Shown: positions 17,569 through 28,724, counted from the first letter of the stretch. The stretch: DNA of 47,335 nucleotides from Leisingera sp. ANG-Vp (GCF_000813725.1 NZ_JWLD01000047.1:102581-149915); one strand, 5' to 3'. The notes: a model not told the origin generated them from the letters alone. A program made the numbers and translations.

Positions 17569-18264
17569 TTGGAACTGCGTTTCAGCACTGTTCTGCTTAC
17601 CGCGGCACTTTGCATGTCTCCAGGACTAGTTTCCGCAGGAAACCAAAAAAACAACGAAATTGATTACGCAGTCCAGCTTTGCCGCACTCTAGCCTACCGT
17701 CCCGCAGGTCAATGGCCGGAGTATCTTTCTGGTCAAGGATTTACCAAAATTCAAGAAGACCAGGTAGTAGAAACAATTCGCTCGGGAATTGAACTGCAAC
17801 TAACTCACTTCCCTAGGTCTGATCTTCCAACACCCGAAGCCTTGGAGGCGTGGGTGCAACGTGAAGTTGGTTATCGGCTGAGATCCGGTCGATTTGTTAG
17901 TAAGGACCACGGGCCTATGGCTCCTTTTGCAGCCCCCGAAATTGGCACCTTATTTGTCGCGCCCTTGAAGAGAATCAAAAAACATCGCGGCGTTGCAAGA
18001 GCCGGCTTAATCAAGTGCGAAATGATATTCGACAAGTGGATCAGCAAACAGAATACCAATTCCGCAGTGAAACGTCTTCTTTCCGACCAGGAAAGTTATC
18101 TTGGGCCAGGAATTACTACGCCTGCTTACGCTCACGCCACACTCGGCTATTCACTTCCTAACCCTCCAGAAACGCTTATCGAAGTACTGTCCTATCGAAA
18201 CAGCAAACGCACGCGCGGCCACACAATCGTAACGATCGAATTGACAGGCGTCCTTTCAAACTAG
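17569..18264 (+). CDS. accessory exported protein inserted between sucD and sucA
   Basis: I do not recognise this protein. From a TTG start at 17569 (CAGG 6 bases upstream) it is 231 residues with a signal peptide (LELRFSTVLLTAALCMSPGLVSAG). An in-frame ATG at 17446, directly after the sucD stop, would add 41 basic residues encoded across the hairpin and is less likely. The mature protein is mixed alpha/beta with no clear motif; it contains VQLCRTLAYRPAG and a later IKCEMIFDKW, so one disulfide is possible. The gene is clearly A+T-richer than the suc genes (27 of 60 bases G+C in 17641-17700), consistent with recent acquisition. Confidence 0.65.
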   Translation: MELRFSTVLLTAALCMSPGLVSAGNQKNNEIDYAVQLCRTLAYRPAGQWPEYLSGQGFTKIQEDQVVETIRSGIELQLTHFPRSDLPTPEALEAWVQREVGYRLRSGRFVSKDHGPMAPFAAPEIGTLFVAPLKRIKKHRGVARAGLIKCEMIFDKWISKQNTNSAVKRLLSDQESYLGPGITTPAYAHATLGYSLPNPPETLIEVLSYRNSKRTRGHTIVTIELTGVLSN

Positions 18265-18291
18265 CTCCGGCTTTAAATCCCAGGTAAACCA

Positions 18292-21243
18292 ATGACCGAA
18301 CAAAGCCCAAACGACCTCTTCCACGCCTCCTCCTTCATGCAGGGGCACAATGCGGAGTATCTGGAGCAGCTTTATGCCCAATACGCCAATGACCCGAATG
18401 CGGTGGATGCCGCCTGGGGCGAGTTCTTCCGCCAGATGGGCGATGCCGAACTGGACGTGAAGGCCGAGGCCGCGGGCCCCTCCTGGGCGCGGGCTGACTG
18501 GCCGCCGGCGCTGGATGACGATCTGACCGGTGCGCTGACCGGTGAGTGGCCAGCCCCGGCTGAGGCCAAGGGCGCCGGCAAGAAGATCAAGGACAAAGCA
18601 TCCGCAAAAGGCGTTGAAGTCACCGACGATCAGGTGCAGCGCGCGGTGCTGGACTCGATCCGGGCGCTGATGCTGATCCGTGCCTACCGGATCCGCGGCC
18701 ATCTGTCGGCGGACCTGGATCCGCTGGGCATGCGCGCCGCCACTGCGCGGCCCGAGCTGGATCCCAAGACCTATGGCTTTACCGAGGGCGACATGGACCG
18801 CCCGATCTTCCTCGACAACGTGCTGGGGCTGCAGGTGGCCACCATGCGCCAGATTGTCGAGATCGTGAAGCGCACCTACTGCGGCACCTTTGCGCTGCAG
18901 TACATGCATATCTCCGATCCCGAGCAGTCCTCCTGGCTGAAAGAGCGGATCGAGGGCTACAACAAGGAAATCAAGTTCACCCGCGAAGGCCGCAAGGCGA
19001 TCCTGAACAAGATGGTCGAGGCCGAGGGCTTCGAGAAGTTCCTGCACGTCAAATACACCGGCACCAAGCGGTTCGGCCTGGACGGCGGCGAAAGCCTCAT
19101 TCCGGCGATGGAGCAGATCATCAAGCGCGGCGGCGCGCTGGGGGTGCAGGATATCGTGATCGGCATGCCGCACCGCGGCCGCCTGAACATCCTCGCCAAT
19201 GTGATGCAGAAACCCTACCGGGCGATCTTCAACGAATTCCAGGGCGGCAGCTTCAAGCCCGAGGACGTCGATGGTTCCGGCGATGTGAAATACCACCTCG
19301 GCGCCTCCTCGGACCGCGAATTTGACGGCAACAACGTTCACCTCAGCCTCACCGCCAACCCCTCGCACCTTGAGGCGGTGAACCCGGTGGTTCTGGGCAA
19401 GGTCCGCGCCAAGCAGGACCAGCTGGGCGACAGCGACCGCAGCCGGGTGCTGCCGATCCTGCTGCACGGCGACGCGGCCTTTGCAGGCCAGGGCGTGGTG
19501 GCGGAATGCTTTGCGCTGTCGGGCCTGCGCGGCCACAAGGCCGGCGGCACTATGCATATCGTGGTGAACAACCAGATCGGCTTCACAACCGCGCCGCATT
19601 TCTCGCGCTCCTCCCCCTACCCCACCGACAATGCGCTGGTGGTCGAGGCGCCGATCTTCCACGTCAATGGCGACGATCCGGAGGCCGTGGTGCATGCCGC
19701 CAAGGTCGCAACCGAGTTCCGCCAGAAGTTCCACAAGGACGTGGTGCTGGACATCTTCTGCTACCGCCGCTTCGGGCATAACGAAGGCGACGAGCCGATG
19801 TTCACCAACCCGATCATGTACAAGAAGATCAAAGGCCATAAGACCACGCTCAGCCTTTATACCGACCGGCTGGTGCGCGACGGGCTGATCCCCGAGGGCG
19901 AGATCGAGGACATGAAGGCGGCCTTCCAGGCGCATCTGAACGAGGAATTCGAGGCCGGCAAGGACTACAAGCCCAACAAGGCCGACTGGCTGGACGGCCG
20001 CTGGTCGCATCTGGACAAGAAGGACGCTGACTATCAGCGCGGCCGGACCGCCATTTCGCCCGAGACCATGGCCGAGATCGGCACTGCGCTGAGCCGTGTG
20101 CCGGACGGCTTCCCGCTGCACCGCACCGTCGGCCGGGTTCTGGATGCCCGCGGCAAGATGTTCGAAAACGGCGAGGGCTTTGACTGGGCCACCGGCGAAG
20201 CAATGGCTTTCGGCTCGCTGATGCTGGAAGGCTACCCGGTGCGCCTGGCGGGCCAGGACGCCACCCGCGGCACCTTCTCGCAGCGCCACTCCGGTATCGT
20301 GAACCAGGAGACCGAGGAGCGGTATTACCCGCTGAACAACATCCGCTCGGGCCAGTCGCATTACGAGGTGATCGACTCGGCGCTCAGCGAATATGCGGTG
20401 CTGGGTTTCGAATACGGCTATTCGCTGGCGGAACCGAATGCGCTGACCCTGTGGGAAGCCCAGTTCGGCGATTTTGCCAACGGTGCCCAGATCATGTTCG
20501 ATCAGTTCATCTCTTCGGGTGAAAGCAAATGGCTGCGGATGTCAGGCCTCGTCTGCCTGCTGCCGCACGGGTTCGAGGGCCAGGGGCCGGAGCACTCTTC
20601 CGCCCGTCTGGAGCGTTTCCTGCAGATGTGCGGCCAGGACAACTGGATCGTGGCCAACTGCACCACGCCTGCGAACTATTTCCACATCCTGCGCCGCCAG
20701 CTGCACCGCACCTTCCGCAAGCCGCTGATCCTGGTGACCCCGAAGTCGCTGCTGCGCCACAAGCTGGCGGTCAGCAAGGCCGAGGAATTCACCACCGGAT
20801 CCAGCTTCCACCGGGTGCTGTGGGATGATGCCCAACATGGCAATTCGGACACCCAGCTGGTGCCGGATGATCAGATCAAGCGTGTCGTCATGTGCTCGGG
20901 CAAGGTCTATTACGACCTGCTGGAAGAGCGCGATGCCCGCGGCATCGACGACGTCTACCTGATGCGGATCGAGCAGTTCTACCCGTTCCCGGCGATCTCG
21001 ATGGTAAAAGAGCTGGAACGCTTCAAACAGGCCGAAATGGTCTGGTGCCAGGAAGAGCCCAAGAACCAGGGCGCCTGGACCTTCATCGAACCCAACATCG
21101 AATGGGTGCTGACCCGCATCAAAGCCAAGCACACCCGGCCTGTCTATGCGGGCCGTGCCACCTCGGCCTCGCCTGCCACCGGCCTGGCCAGCCAGCATAA
21201 AGCCCAACAAGCAGCCCTCGTGAACGAAGCGCTGAGCATCTGA
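18292..21243 (+). CDS. sucA: 2-oxoglutarate dehydrogenase E1 component
   Basis: A 983-residue thiamine-diphosphate decarboxylase of the 2-oxoglutarate dehydrogenase complex. The N-terminal E2-binding region ([20 protein letters not shown]) and the second element [15 protein letters not shown] are typical. The ThDP/Mg motif is [13 protein letters not shown]...[10 protein letters not shown]. The C-terminal transketolase-like part contains [20 protein letters not shown]. Length is normal. It starts 28 bp after the inserted gene and 11 bp before sucB. Confidence 0.98.
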   Translation: MTEQSPNDLFHASSFMQGHNAEYLEQLYAQYANDPNAVDAAWGEFFRQMGDAELDVKAEAAGPSWARADWPPALDDDLTGALTGEWPAPAEAKGAGKKIKDKASAKGVEVTDDQVQRAVLDSIRALMLIRAYRIRGHLSADLDPLGMRAATARPELDPKTYGFTEGDMDRPIFLDNVLGLQVATMRQIVEIVKRTYCGTFALQYMHISDPEQSSWLKERIEGYNKEIKFTREGRKAILNKMVEAEGFEKFLHVKYTGTKRFGLDGGESLIPAMEQIIKRGGALGVQDIVIGMPHRGRLNILANVMQKPYRAIFNEFQGGSFKPEDVDGSGDVKYHLGASSDREFDGNNVHLSLTANPSHLEAVNPVVLGKVRAKQDQLGDSDRSRVLPILLHGDAAFAGQGVVAECFALSGLRGHKAGGTMHIVVNNQIGFTTAPHFSRSSPYPTDNALVVEAPIFHVNGDDPEAVVHAAKVATEFRQKFHKDVVLDIFCYRRFGHNEGDEPMFTNPIMYKKIKGHKTTLSLYTDRLVRDGLIPEGEIEDMKAAFQAHLNEEFEAGKDYKPNKADWLDGRWSHLDKKDADYQRGRTAISPETMAEIGTALSRVPDGFPLHRTVGRVLDARGKMFENGEGFDWATGEAMAFGSLMLEGYPVRLAGQDATRGTFSQRHSGIVNQETEERYYPLNNIRSGQSHYEVIDSALSEYAVLGFEYGYSLAEPNALTLWEAQFGDFANGAQIMFDQFISSGESKWLRMSGLVCLLPHGFEGQGPEHSSARLERFLQMCGQDNWIVANCTTPANYFHILRRQLHRTFRKPLILVTPKSLLRHKLAVSKAEEFTTGSSFHRVLWDDAQHGNSDTQLVPDDQIKRVVMCSGKVYYDLLEERDARGIDDVYLMRIEQFYPFPAISMVKELERFKQAEMVWCQEEPKNQGAWTFIEPNIEWVLTRIKAKHTRPVYAGRATSASPATGLASQHKAQQAALVNEALSI

Positions 21244-21254
21244 GGAAGAGAGAC

Positions 21255-22766
<1,512 letters not shown>

Positions 22767-22772
22767 GAAGTT

Positions 22773-23405
22773 ATGCCCCTAGCCGGGATACCTAGCCAAT
22801 GGCCAAGGACGCTCAGCGTTCTTGGCCTAGGTTCTGTCTGCCTGCTAACTGCTTTGCAATTGAATAGCGGCGGCTCCTCGGAAACTTTTCTGACGTCGTT
22901 AATGCCGAACACTCTATCGGCAAATTCCTCAGTTTCAGGAGCAACTGAAAGCTTAGTATTCTTGTTCGTTTCCTACGTTGCAGGTGAGGCTTTAATGCTC
23001 ATGGGCATGAAGGCGCAACATAAGAGTCCAGTTCACTTAATGCGTTTTGCAACAATCAAGTTCGTCCAAACTGAAGGCAACGAAGTGTGGCTTCAGCAGT
23101 TTTCGGAAGCCGAAAGAAAGTTCGAGCTGTTTAGCGGATTGGCAATAACGATCTTGCTGCTAGGAGGCAGCATCGGGTTAAACAGTTTTCTCAGTTTTGA
23201 ATGGCTTTACGGAGTATTATTTTCAATTGGCGGCGTTGTTTTCGCATGCATGTCGTTCAGTTTCGCACAGGACGCTTACGATGGTTTCTCAGAGTTGATG
23301 AATGCAGTGGACGAGTTTCGATCACGTGACGCAGATAGAAAGATGCATGAAGCCGAGAGAAGTTATTCGGATGGCGGCAGAACAAACACGCAAGAAACCC
23401 TATGA
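22773..23405 (+). CDS. accessory membrane protein inserted after sucB
   Basis: I do not recognise this 210-residue protein. It has a hydrophobic N-terminus (LSVLGLGSVCLLTALQL), a second segment (SLVFLFVSYVAGEALMLMG), two more around residues 115-165 (LAITILLLGGSIGL, LYGVLFSIGGVVFACM), and a charged C-terminal tail (FRSRDADRKMHEAERSY). The DNA is strikingly A+T-rich for this window: 24 of 60 bases G+C in 22921-22980. It starts 7 bp after sucB, and its first codons span a 12-bp hairpin. It is probably horizontally acquired. Confidence 0.65.
   Translation: MPLAGIPSQWPRTLSVLGLGSVCLLTALQLNSGGSSETFLTSLMPNTLSANSSVSGATESLVFLFVSYVAGEALMLMGMKAQHKSPVHLMRFATIKFVQTEGNEVWLQQFSEAERKFELFSGLAITILLLGGSIGLNSFLSFEWLYGVLFSIGGVVFACMSFSFAQDAYDGFSELMNAVDEFRSRDADRKMHEAERSYSDGGRTNTQETL
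22801..22827 (+). other. 12-bp hairpin after sucB
   Basis: GGCCAAGGACGC (22801-22812) pairs with GCGTTCTTGGCC (22816-22827), one G-T wobble, loop TCA. It lies 35 bp after the sucB stop codon, inside the start of the inserted membrane-protein gene. It may be the original sucB 3' hairpin. Confidence 0.6.
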
Positions 23406-23808
23406 CCCTACAGATCCTTTTTTTCTCATACATTGACCTTTCTTTCACAGGTCATTGTCCCCTAAAGCGAGTATCCTCATGACGCTCTCGGATCTGAACC
23501 TTGCCTGCCTTTCGATTCCGACCCCAATCCGATTGTATTGCGGCAGCTTTTTCTTGAAGTTCCCAGTGTGCATTGTTTGGGCGGCAGGCGAGTGCGATAC
23601 CTCGGGCGCCGATGCCTCCCAGCCGAAGACACGCCGCGCATGATGCTTCTTCTTTGCAGAAATACTCCGGGGGAGGCCCGCCAGGGCCGGGGGCAGCGCC
23701 CCCTTCCGGACACGGCCAACCGCACGACGGGATTCCTTGAGCGGAATCAAAGCGCTCCCCTGCCTTTCCGGGCCATCCTCTCCGCACTACGGAATAAGGA
23801 GAAGACCG
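23406..23808. other. 403-bp gap between the inserted membrane protein and the small protein before lpd
   Basis: No convincing gene is seen. The left part is of intermediate composition; open frames on either strand lack ribosome sites and recognisable sequence. The right part holds the dispersed hairpin repeat at 23669-23703 and then the leader of the 89-residue protein. Confidence 0.5.
23669..23703. repeat. dispersed GGGGGCAGCGCCCCC hairpin, copy 2
   Basis: GGGGGC-AGC-GCCCCC (23689-23703) is identical in its 15-base core to 7901-7915. Just before it are ATACTCC, GGGGG and a second G/C hairpin (GGCCCGCCAGGGCC). The TACTCC plus G-run arrangement looks like a lineage-specific intergenic repeat. 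Confidence 0.6.
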
Positions 23809-24078
23809 ATGGCAACTCATGTGCTCTGGCAGGCCGACGTAGCCGATTTCAGCGCCTGGCTCACCGTGTTCAGGCAGGACAAGCCCAGCCGCCAGGCCGC
23901 GGGCATCACCGATATGAATGTCTGGAGCGATCCGGACCGGAACAACCACGCCGTGGCGCTCTTTGCGATCACCGACCTGGAGAAGGCACGCGCCTTTTTC
24001 GGCTCCGAGGAGCTGGCCATGCATCTGGAACGCGACGGGGTCACCAATGTCTCGATCAAATTGCTGACCCCGGTCTGA
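23809..24078 (+). CDS. small protein, possible dimeric alpha/beta-barrel fold
   Basis: An 89-residue protein starting MATHVLWQADVADFSAWLTVF. I chose the ATG at 23809 because AAGGAG lies 8 bases upstream; a longer frame begins in the repeat. The pattern (beta-strand, helix with FRQDKPSRQAAG, strand HAVALFAITD, helix LEKARAFFGSEELAMHLERDGV, strand) is like ferredoxin-like dimeric barrels such as DUF3764/antibiotic monooxygenase relatives, but I cannot assign a family. It directly precedes lpd by 63 bp. Confidence 0.7.
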   Translation: MATHVLWQADVADFSAWLTVFRQDKPSRQAAGITDMNVWSDPDRNNHAVALFAITDLEKARAFFGSEELAMHLERDGVTNVSIKLLTPV

Positions 24079-24141
24079 TCACCGAAGCCCCAAACAACAG
24101 CTCCGCGGACCGGAGCCGGGGCCAAGAAAGGAAAACAGCCC

Positions 24142-25533
24142 ATGTCCCAATATGACGTCATCGTAATCGGCGCCGGCCCCGGCGGCTATGTCTGTGCCAT
24201 CCGCTGCGCCCAGCTGGGGCTGAAGACAGCTGTGGTCGAGGGGCGCGAGACCCTTGGCGGCACCTGCCTGAACGTGGGCTGCATCCCCTCCAAGGCGCTC
24301 TTGCACTCGACCCATCTGCTGCACGAGGCCGAGCACAACTTTGCCCATATGGGCCTCAAGGGCAAAAGCCCCTCGGTCGACTGGGACCAGATGAAGGCCT
24401 ACAAGGACGAGGTGATCGGCCAGAACACCGGCGGCATCGAGTTCCTGTTCAAGAAGAACAAGATCGACTGGATCAAGGGCTGGGCCTCGATCCCCGCGGC
24501 CGGCAAGGTGCAGGTGGGCGACGAGGTGCATGAGGCCAAGAACATCGTGATCGCTTCCGGCTCTGTGCCTGCCTCCATTCCGGGCGTGGAGATCGACGAG
24601 AAGATCGTGGTCTCCTCCACCGGCGCGCTGGAACTGCCGAAGATCCCGAAAAAACTGGCGGTGATCGGCGCAGGTGTCATCGGGCTGGAACTGGGTTCGG
24701 TTTACGCACGTTTGGGCTCGGAAGTGACCGTGGTCGAATACATGGACGCGGTCTGCCCCGGCATGGACAAGGATGTGCAGCGTTCCTTCAAGCGGATTCT
24801 GGAAAAGCAGGGCCTCAACATCATTCTGGGCGCCGCGGTGCAGGGTGTGGAGACCACCAAGACCAAAGCCAAGGTCAAGTATCAGCCCAAGAAGGGCGGC
24901 GAAGAAGTCACGCTGGACGCCGATGTGGTGCTGGTGGCCACGGGGCGCAAACCTTACAGCGAAGGCCTTGGCCTGGATGCGCTTGGCGTCACCATGACCG
25001 GGCGCGGCCAGATCGCCACCGACAACCACTGGCGCACCAATATCCCCGGCATCTACGCGATCGGTGATGTGATCGAAGGCCCGATGCTGGCCCACAAGGC
25101 CGAGGATGAAGGCATGGCGGTGGCCGACGTGATCGCAGGCAAGCATGGCCATGTGAATTACGGCGTCATTCCGGGTGTCGTCTACACCACCCCGGAAGTT
25201 GCCACTGTCGGCGCCACCGAGGACGCGCTGAAGGCCGAGGGCCGCAAGATCAAGGTGGGCAAGTTCATGTTCATGGGCAACGCCCGCGCCAAGGCCGTCG
25301 GACAGGCCGAGGGCGGCTTTGTCAAAATCATCGCCGACAAGGAAACCGACCGCATCCTGGGTGCCGCCATCATCGGCCCGGCCGCGGGCGACATGATCCA
25401 CGAATTGTGCGTGGCAATGGAATTCGGCGCCTCGGCCGAGGATGTGGCGCTCACCTGCCACGCGCATCCGACCTATTCGGAAGCCGTGCGCGAGGCGGCA
25501 CTGGCCTGCGGCGACGGGCCGATCCACAGCTGA
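24142..25533 (+). CDS. lpd: dihydrolipoamide dehydrogenase (E3)
   Basis: A 463-residue flavoprotein that reoxidises the lipoyl groups of SucB with NAD. The FAD motif is [21 protein letters not shown]; the redox disulfide is Cys42-Cys47 in [16 protein letters not shown]; the NAD-binding fold is [21 protein letters not shown]; the C-terminal catalytic His-Glu pair lies in [24 protein letters not shown] precedes the ATG. It is the last gene of the suc region, followed by a strong terminator. Confidence 0.97.
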   Translation: MSQYDVIVIGAGPGGYVCAIRCAQLGLKTAVVEGRETLGGTCLNVGCIPSKALLHSTHLLHEAEHNFAHMGLKGKSPSVDWDQMKAYKDEVIGQNTGGIEFLFKKNKIDWIKGWASIPAAGKVQVGDEVHEAKNIVIASGSVPASIPGVEIDEKIVVSSTGALELPKIPKKLAVIGAGVIGLELGSVYARLGSEVTVVEYMDAVCPGMDKDVQRSFKRILEKQGLNIILGAAVQGVETTKTKAKVKYQPKKGGEEVTLDADVVLVATGRKPYSEGLGLDALGVTMTGRGQIATDNHWRTNIPGIYAIGDVIEGPMLAHKAEDEGMAVADVIAGKHGHVNYGVIPGVVYTTPEVATVGATEDALKAEGRKIKVGKFMFMGNARAKAVGQAEGGFVKIIADKETDRILGAAIIGPAAGDMIHELCVAMEFGASAEDVALTCHAHPTYSEAVREAALACGDGPIHS

Positions 25534-25557
25534 TTTGCAGCCGGACGGCAGGCATTG

Positions 25558-25587
25558 AAAGGGCAGCTTGACGCAGCTGCCCTTTTT
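25558..25587 (+). terminator. rho-independent terminator of lpd
   Basis: AAAGGGCAGCT (25558-25568) pairs with AGCTGCCCTTT (25575-25585), loop TGACGC, ending in a T-run (25583-25587). It starts 25 bp after the lpd stop codon. Confidence 0.92.
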
Positions 25588-25651
25588 CTGTTGGCGGCCC
25601 GGCAAAGGCCGGCTCTAGTGTTCCTGCAATGCAAACACAGGAGGCCCGCAA

Positions 25652-25960
25652 ATGCCCGTTTCACTGCAAGTCATCTACCCTGTCAGCGAAGAAAGCCGCT
25701 TCGATCACGGCTACTATGCCTCAACCCACATGGAGCTGGTGGACGCACATATCGCCCCCCACACCCAAAGCATCGTTGTGACCAAAGGGCTGGCCGGCGG
25801 CCCGGATGTGCCCCCACCGTTTCATGCTGTCGCAACCATGGTGTTTACCGATCAGGCTGCATTGGATGCGGCGATGCAGGCCGCAGGCCCTGCATTGGCC
25901 GACATTCCGAATTTCACCAACGTGCAGCCGCAGATTCTGATTGGCGAGGTGGTCCGCTGA
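25652..25960 (+). CDS. EthD family protein
   Basis: A 102-residue dimeric alpha/beta-barrel protein. MPVSLQVIYPVSEESRFDHGYYASTHMELV matches the EthD start, with the conserved pair of histidine/tyrosine positions in HGYYASTHM. FHAVATMVFTDQAALDAAM and the final NVQPQILIGEVVR complete the fold. The family was named from ether degradation, but most members have no known substrate. It is a single gene with AGGAGG upstream. Confidence 0.88.
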   Translation: MPVSLQVIYPVSEESRFDHGYYASTHMELVDAHIAPHTQSIVVTKGLAGGPDVPPPFHAVATMVFTDQAALDAAMQAAGPALADIPNFTNVQPQILIGEVVR

Positions 25961-25966
25961 AGAAGC

Positions 25967-26005
25967 GCCGGGCTGGCAGAGGACATCCTGCCAGCCCAGC
26001 CCGGC
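25967..26005 (+). terminator. large G/C hairpin after the EthD gene
   Basis: GGCTGGCAG (25971-25979) pairs perfectly with CTGCCAGCC (25988-25996), and the outer GCCG and CGGC ends can extend the stem with a bulge. It lies just after the EthD stop codon between convergent genes. Confidence 0.6.
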
Positions 26006-26114
26006 ACAGCGGCCGGCAGGTGAGTGGTGGCGCAAACGCCGGACGGGTGCGCTTGCTGAAGCTATCAACGCGCAGCACCCAGGTTTCCGTCGCAGGTTTC
26101 CAAGATTTTGCGCA

Positions 26115-26161
26115 CAAAAGTTTTGCAAAAAACTTTTGCCAAGGAAATTTGAATTTCCTTG
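26115..26161. terminator. two tandem A+T-rich perfect palindromes between convergent genes
   Basis: CAAAAGTTTT (26115-26124) pairs with AAAACTTTTG (26129-26138) around GCAA; two bases later CAAGGAAATT (26140-26149) pairs with AATTTCCTTG (26152-26161) around TG. Both stems are 10 bp and perfect. They sit 28 bp beyond the plsC stop codon and may act as a bidirectional terminator, but the second, with only 2 bases between its arms, could also be a protein-binding site. Confidence 0.5.
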
Positions 26162-26189
26162 CACCGCCTGCCGCAGCTGCCGCCGCAGA

Positions 26190-26939
26190 TCAGCTTTGCA
26201 GCGCGGGCTGGCCGGGGTCGAATCCCGCTTCGCGCATCAGGGCCGCCGAACGGCCTTCCACCGTCTCCTCCAGCGCCTTCATAAAGGCTTTCGGCTTCAG
26301 GCCGGGCTGCATCGGCTCGAGGAATTCCACCACCCCCAGGCCCGGATGGCGCATCAGCCCGTTGCGGGGCCAGAAGACGCCAACGTTGGTTGCTACCGGA
26401 ACACAGGCCTGTTTCAGGCCTTCATACAGCACTGCTGTGCCAACCTTGTAAGGCTTCTCGGCACCAGGCATCACCCGCGTGCCCTGCGGGTAGATCACCA
26501 GCTGGCCGGGCTCGCGGTTTTGCGCCGCCACATCCTTGACCATCTTGGCAATCGCCGCGCCGCGCTTGCCGCGGTTCACCGGCACACAGCCCAGGCGGCG
26601 GGCATAGACGCCGATCACCGGTGTCCACAGTAATTCGCGCTTCATGATGAACCGGGCCGAGGGCAGCGCGTTGAAGATGATCAGGATGTCCAGGAAGCTC
26701 TGGTGCTTGGCGGCGATGATCACCTCGCCCTTAGGCACCGGGCCGCGCACTTCGGTGCGGATCCCGACCATCCAGCGTGCTGTCCACAGCACCCAGCGGC
26801 AATAGGTCTTGCAGGCCGCCCGGGCGCCCTTGCGCGACACCACGGCCCAAGGGGCAAAGATCACCCCCAAAACCAGCATGGAAGCGTAGACATGAATGTC
26901 GAACAGCACCGAGCGCAGCAGCTGGAAAAGTCGGCTCAC
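26190..26939 (-). CDS. plsC: 1-acyl-sn-glycerol-3-phosphate acyltransferase
   Basis: A 249-residue membrane-associated acyltransferase that makes phosphatidic acid. The N-terminus is hydrophobic (VYASMLVLGVIFAPWAVV). The catalytic HX4D motif is His79-Asp84 (AKHQSFLDILI), and the substrate motif is PQGTRVMPG. GCVPVNRGKRGAA is the usual third block. Its start overlaps the ftsX stop codon by 4 bp. Placement after ftsEX links membrane phospholipid synthesis with the division operon. Confidence 0.93.
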   Translation of the reverse strand: MSRLFQLLRSVLFDIHVYASMLVLGVIFAPWAVVSRKGARAACKTYCRWVLWTARWMVGIRTEVRGPVPKGEVIIAAKHQSFLDILIIFNALPSARFIMKRELLWTPVIGVYARRLGCVPVNRGKRGAAIAKMVKDVAAQNREPGQLVIYPQGTRVMPGAEKPYKVGTAVLYEGLKQACVPVATNVGVFWPRNGLMRHPGLGVVEFLEPMQPGLKPKAFMKALEETVEGRSAALMREAGFDPGQPALQS

Positions 26940-27835
26940 GACAGTTCTCCCAATCGTTTGGTTGCGGCGCGGGTGGTGGCGGCAAAGGCCACCAGCGCGC
27001 CCAGCGGCGGGATCATCAGCGGCACCAGCCAGCCCCAGCCCTGGAAGCCGAGTCCGGTGAGGAAGCCGCCCTCGTCCGAGGCTTCCGGCATCAGCAGCAC
27101 ACCGATCATGCCCAGGGCAACGCCCGCGGCAGCACCGCTCAGTGCCCGCAGGGTAAAGCGGCGGATAAAGGCCTGGGCGATGTAGCTGTCCAAGGCCCCC
27201 ACCAGACGCAGCACCTCGATCACCTGGGCATTGGCGGCCAGCGCAGCATTCGCAGCCAGGGTGATCATCGCCGCGGTGGCGCCGCCGATCAGCAGGATCG
27301 ACACCCAGGCCAGGCGGCGCAGCGAGCGGGCCGCCTCCACCAGCGGTGCGCGCCAGCGGGTGTGGTCATCCAGCACCGCACCCGGCACCTCGGCCTGCAG
27401 CCGCAGCCGCAAACCCTGGGCATCATAGCCCTGATCGTCGCCGGTTACTTCGATCAGCTGCGGCAGCGGCAGGCTGCCCGCAGGCAGGCTGGAGCCGAAC
27501 CAGGGCGCCAGAAGCGCCGCCTGCTCTTCGCCGGTCAAAGCACGGGCAGTAGCGACCCCGGGCGTCTGGCGCAGGATTTCCAGCGCCGCTTCGGTTTGCG
27601 CCACCCGCTGCTCGGCCGGGGCGTTGATGCGCAGGGTGGCGGCACGGGCCAGCTCCGAGGCCCAGCGGTCAGCCAGACGGCCCGACGCCATCGACAGCGC
27701 CAGCGCAAAAACCGCCAGGAACGCCATCGCGCCGGAGACAAACAAAGTCAGATGGGCGGTAAAGCCGCTCGGCGGCACCACCCGGTTGGCCTGGGTGTCT
27801 CCCAGGATCAGTCTGCGCAGCCTGCCTTCGCTCAT
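26936..27835 (-). CDS. ftsX: cell-division permease FtsX
   Basis: A 299-residue inner-membrane protein with the FtsX topology: a first helix (TLFVSGAMAFLAVFALAL), a periplasmic domain of about 110 residues, then three C-terminal helices (ILLIGGATAAMITLAANAAL, LSGAAAGVALGMIGVLLM, LVPLMIPPLGALVAFAATT). With FtsE it controls cell-wall hydrolases at the septum. VIEVLRLVGALDSYIAQAF is a typical cytoplasmic loop. It overlaps ftsE and plsC by 4 bp each, so the three genes are translationally coupled. Confidence 0.93.
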   Translation of the reverse strand: MSEGRLRRLILGDTQANRVVPPSGFTAHLTLFVSGAMAFLAVFALALSMASGRLADRWASELARAATLRINAPAEQRVAQTEAALEILRQTPGVATARALTGEEQAALLAPWFGSSLPAGSLPLPQLIEVTGDDQGYDAQGLRLRLQAEVPGAVLDDHTRWRAPLVEAARSLRRLAWVSILLIGGATAAMITLAANAALAANAQVIEVLRLVGALDSYIAQAFIRRFTLRALSGAAAGVALGMIGVLLMPEASDEGGFLTGLGFQGWGWLVPLMIPPLGALVAFAATTRAATKRLGELS

Positions 27836-28509
27836 AGGTCCGCTCCCGCAAGCTGCAGCTGCCGGTTCGAGATCCGCAGCACCCGCGCCTGCACCTGGTT
27901 CTTTGCCGCCCGGATCAGCGACAGGTCATGGGTGGCGACAAGGATGGTCTTGCCCATCCGGTTCAGCTCCACCAGGAGCTGCAGCAGCCGCTGCGACATT
28001 TCCCAGTCGACGTTGCCGGTCGGCTCATCCGCAATGATCACATCCGGCGACAGGATCACCGAGCGGGCCAATGCCGCCCGCTGCCGCTCGCCGCCCGAGA
28101 GTTCCGGCGGCAGCGCATGGGCGCGTTCGCTGAGGCCGACCCAGTTCAGCAGCTCGCGCAGGTTGGCTTCCTCGTGGTTCAGCTCGCGCCCCGAAACCAG
28201 GAGCGGCAGGGCGATGTTCTCGATCACCGGCAGATGGTCCAGGAACCGGCAGTCCTGATGCACCACCCCGACCCGGCGGCGCAGGAAAGCCATCTGGTCG
28301 CGGTCCAGCCCGTGCACATCCATGTTGAAGGCGCGCACCCGGCCGGAGGTCGGCGTCAGCGCGCCGTAGCAGAGTTTCAGCAGAGTGGTCTTGCCTGCCC
28401 CAGACGGGCCGGTCAGAAAGTGGAACGAGCCCGGCGCCAGCTGCACCGACACCGCATTCAGCAGCTCGCCGCCGCCGTAGTTGTAGCCCACATTTTCCAG
28501 CTCGATCAC
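27832..28509 (-). CDS. ftsE: cell-division ATP-binding protein FtsE
   Basis: A 225-residue ABC ATPase. Walker A is GPSGAGKT (residues 34-41), the signature LSGGERQRAALARS starts near 137, and Walker B is VIIADEPTGNVD. I chose the GTG at 28509, preceded by a G-run (GGGGGGC) 7-8 bases upstream, because MIELENVGYNYGG is the usual FtsE start; the upstream frame is basic and unlike the family. It forms the FtsEX complex and lies divergent to the zinc-ribbon membrane protein. Confidence 0.94.
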   Translation of the reverse strand: MIELENVGYNYGGGELLNAVSVQLAPGSFHFLTGPSGAGKTTLLKLCYGALTPTSGRVRAFNMDVHGLDRDQMAFLRRRVGVVHQDCRFLDHLPVIENIALPLLVSGRELNHEEANLRELLNWVGLSERAHALPPELSGGERQRAALARSVILSPDVIIADEPTGNVDWEMSQRLLQLLVELNRMGKTILVATHDLSLIRAAKNQVQARVLRISNRQLQLAGADL

Positions 28510-28724
28510 TGCTGCCCCCCGCTTGCGCCTTTTGAGTAGCGCCCGGGTGTTTTGCCCCAAGGGGCGGGCAGTTTCAATGGGGGCTCTGTTGCGCGGAAGC
28601 CGCCGCGGCCGGCGGGCTTGCGGGCGGGCGGCGATTGACACTTTCGCGTCCCCCCTGATCTGCATATAATCCATTGAAAAACAACCTGCCGCCTGCTGGC
28701 CGGCAGGATGGTGCCGAGGAGAGC

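Noticed and set aside
18256-20361. A 701-codon open frame antisense to sucA
   Set aside because: It mirrors the codons of sucA, lacks motifs and has no ribosome site of note.
23445-23750. Minus-strand open frame in the gap before lpd
   Set aside because: It runs through the dispersed hairpin repeat, has no recognisable sequence and no good ribosome site.
24079-25605. A 508-codon open frame antisense to lpd
   Set aside because: Shadow of lpd; composition is His/Asp/Gly-rich in the manner of antisense frames.
26214-26228. GGTCGAATCCC, like the T-arm of a tRNA
   Set aside because: It lies in the plsC coding sequence and no acceptor, D- or anticodon arm surrounds it.
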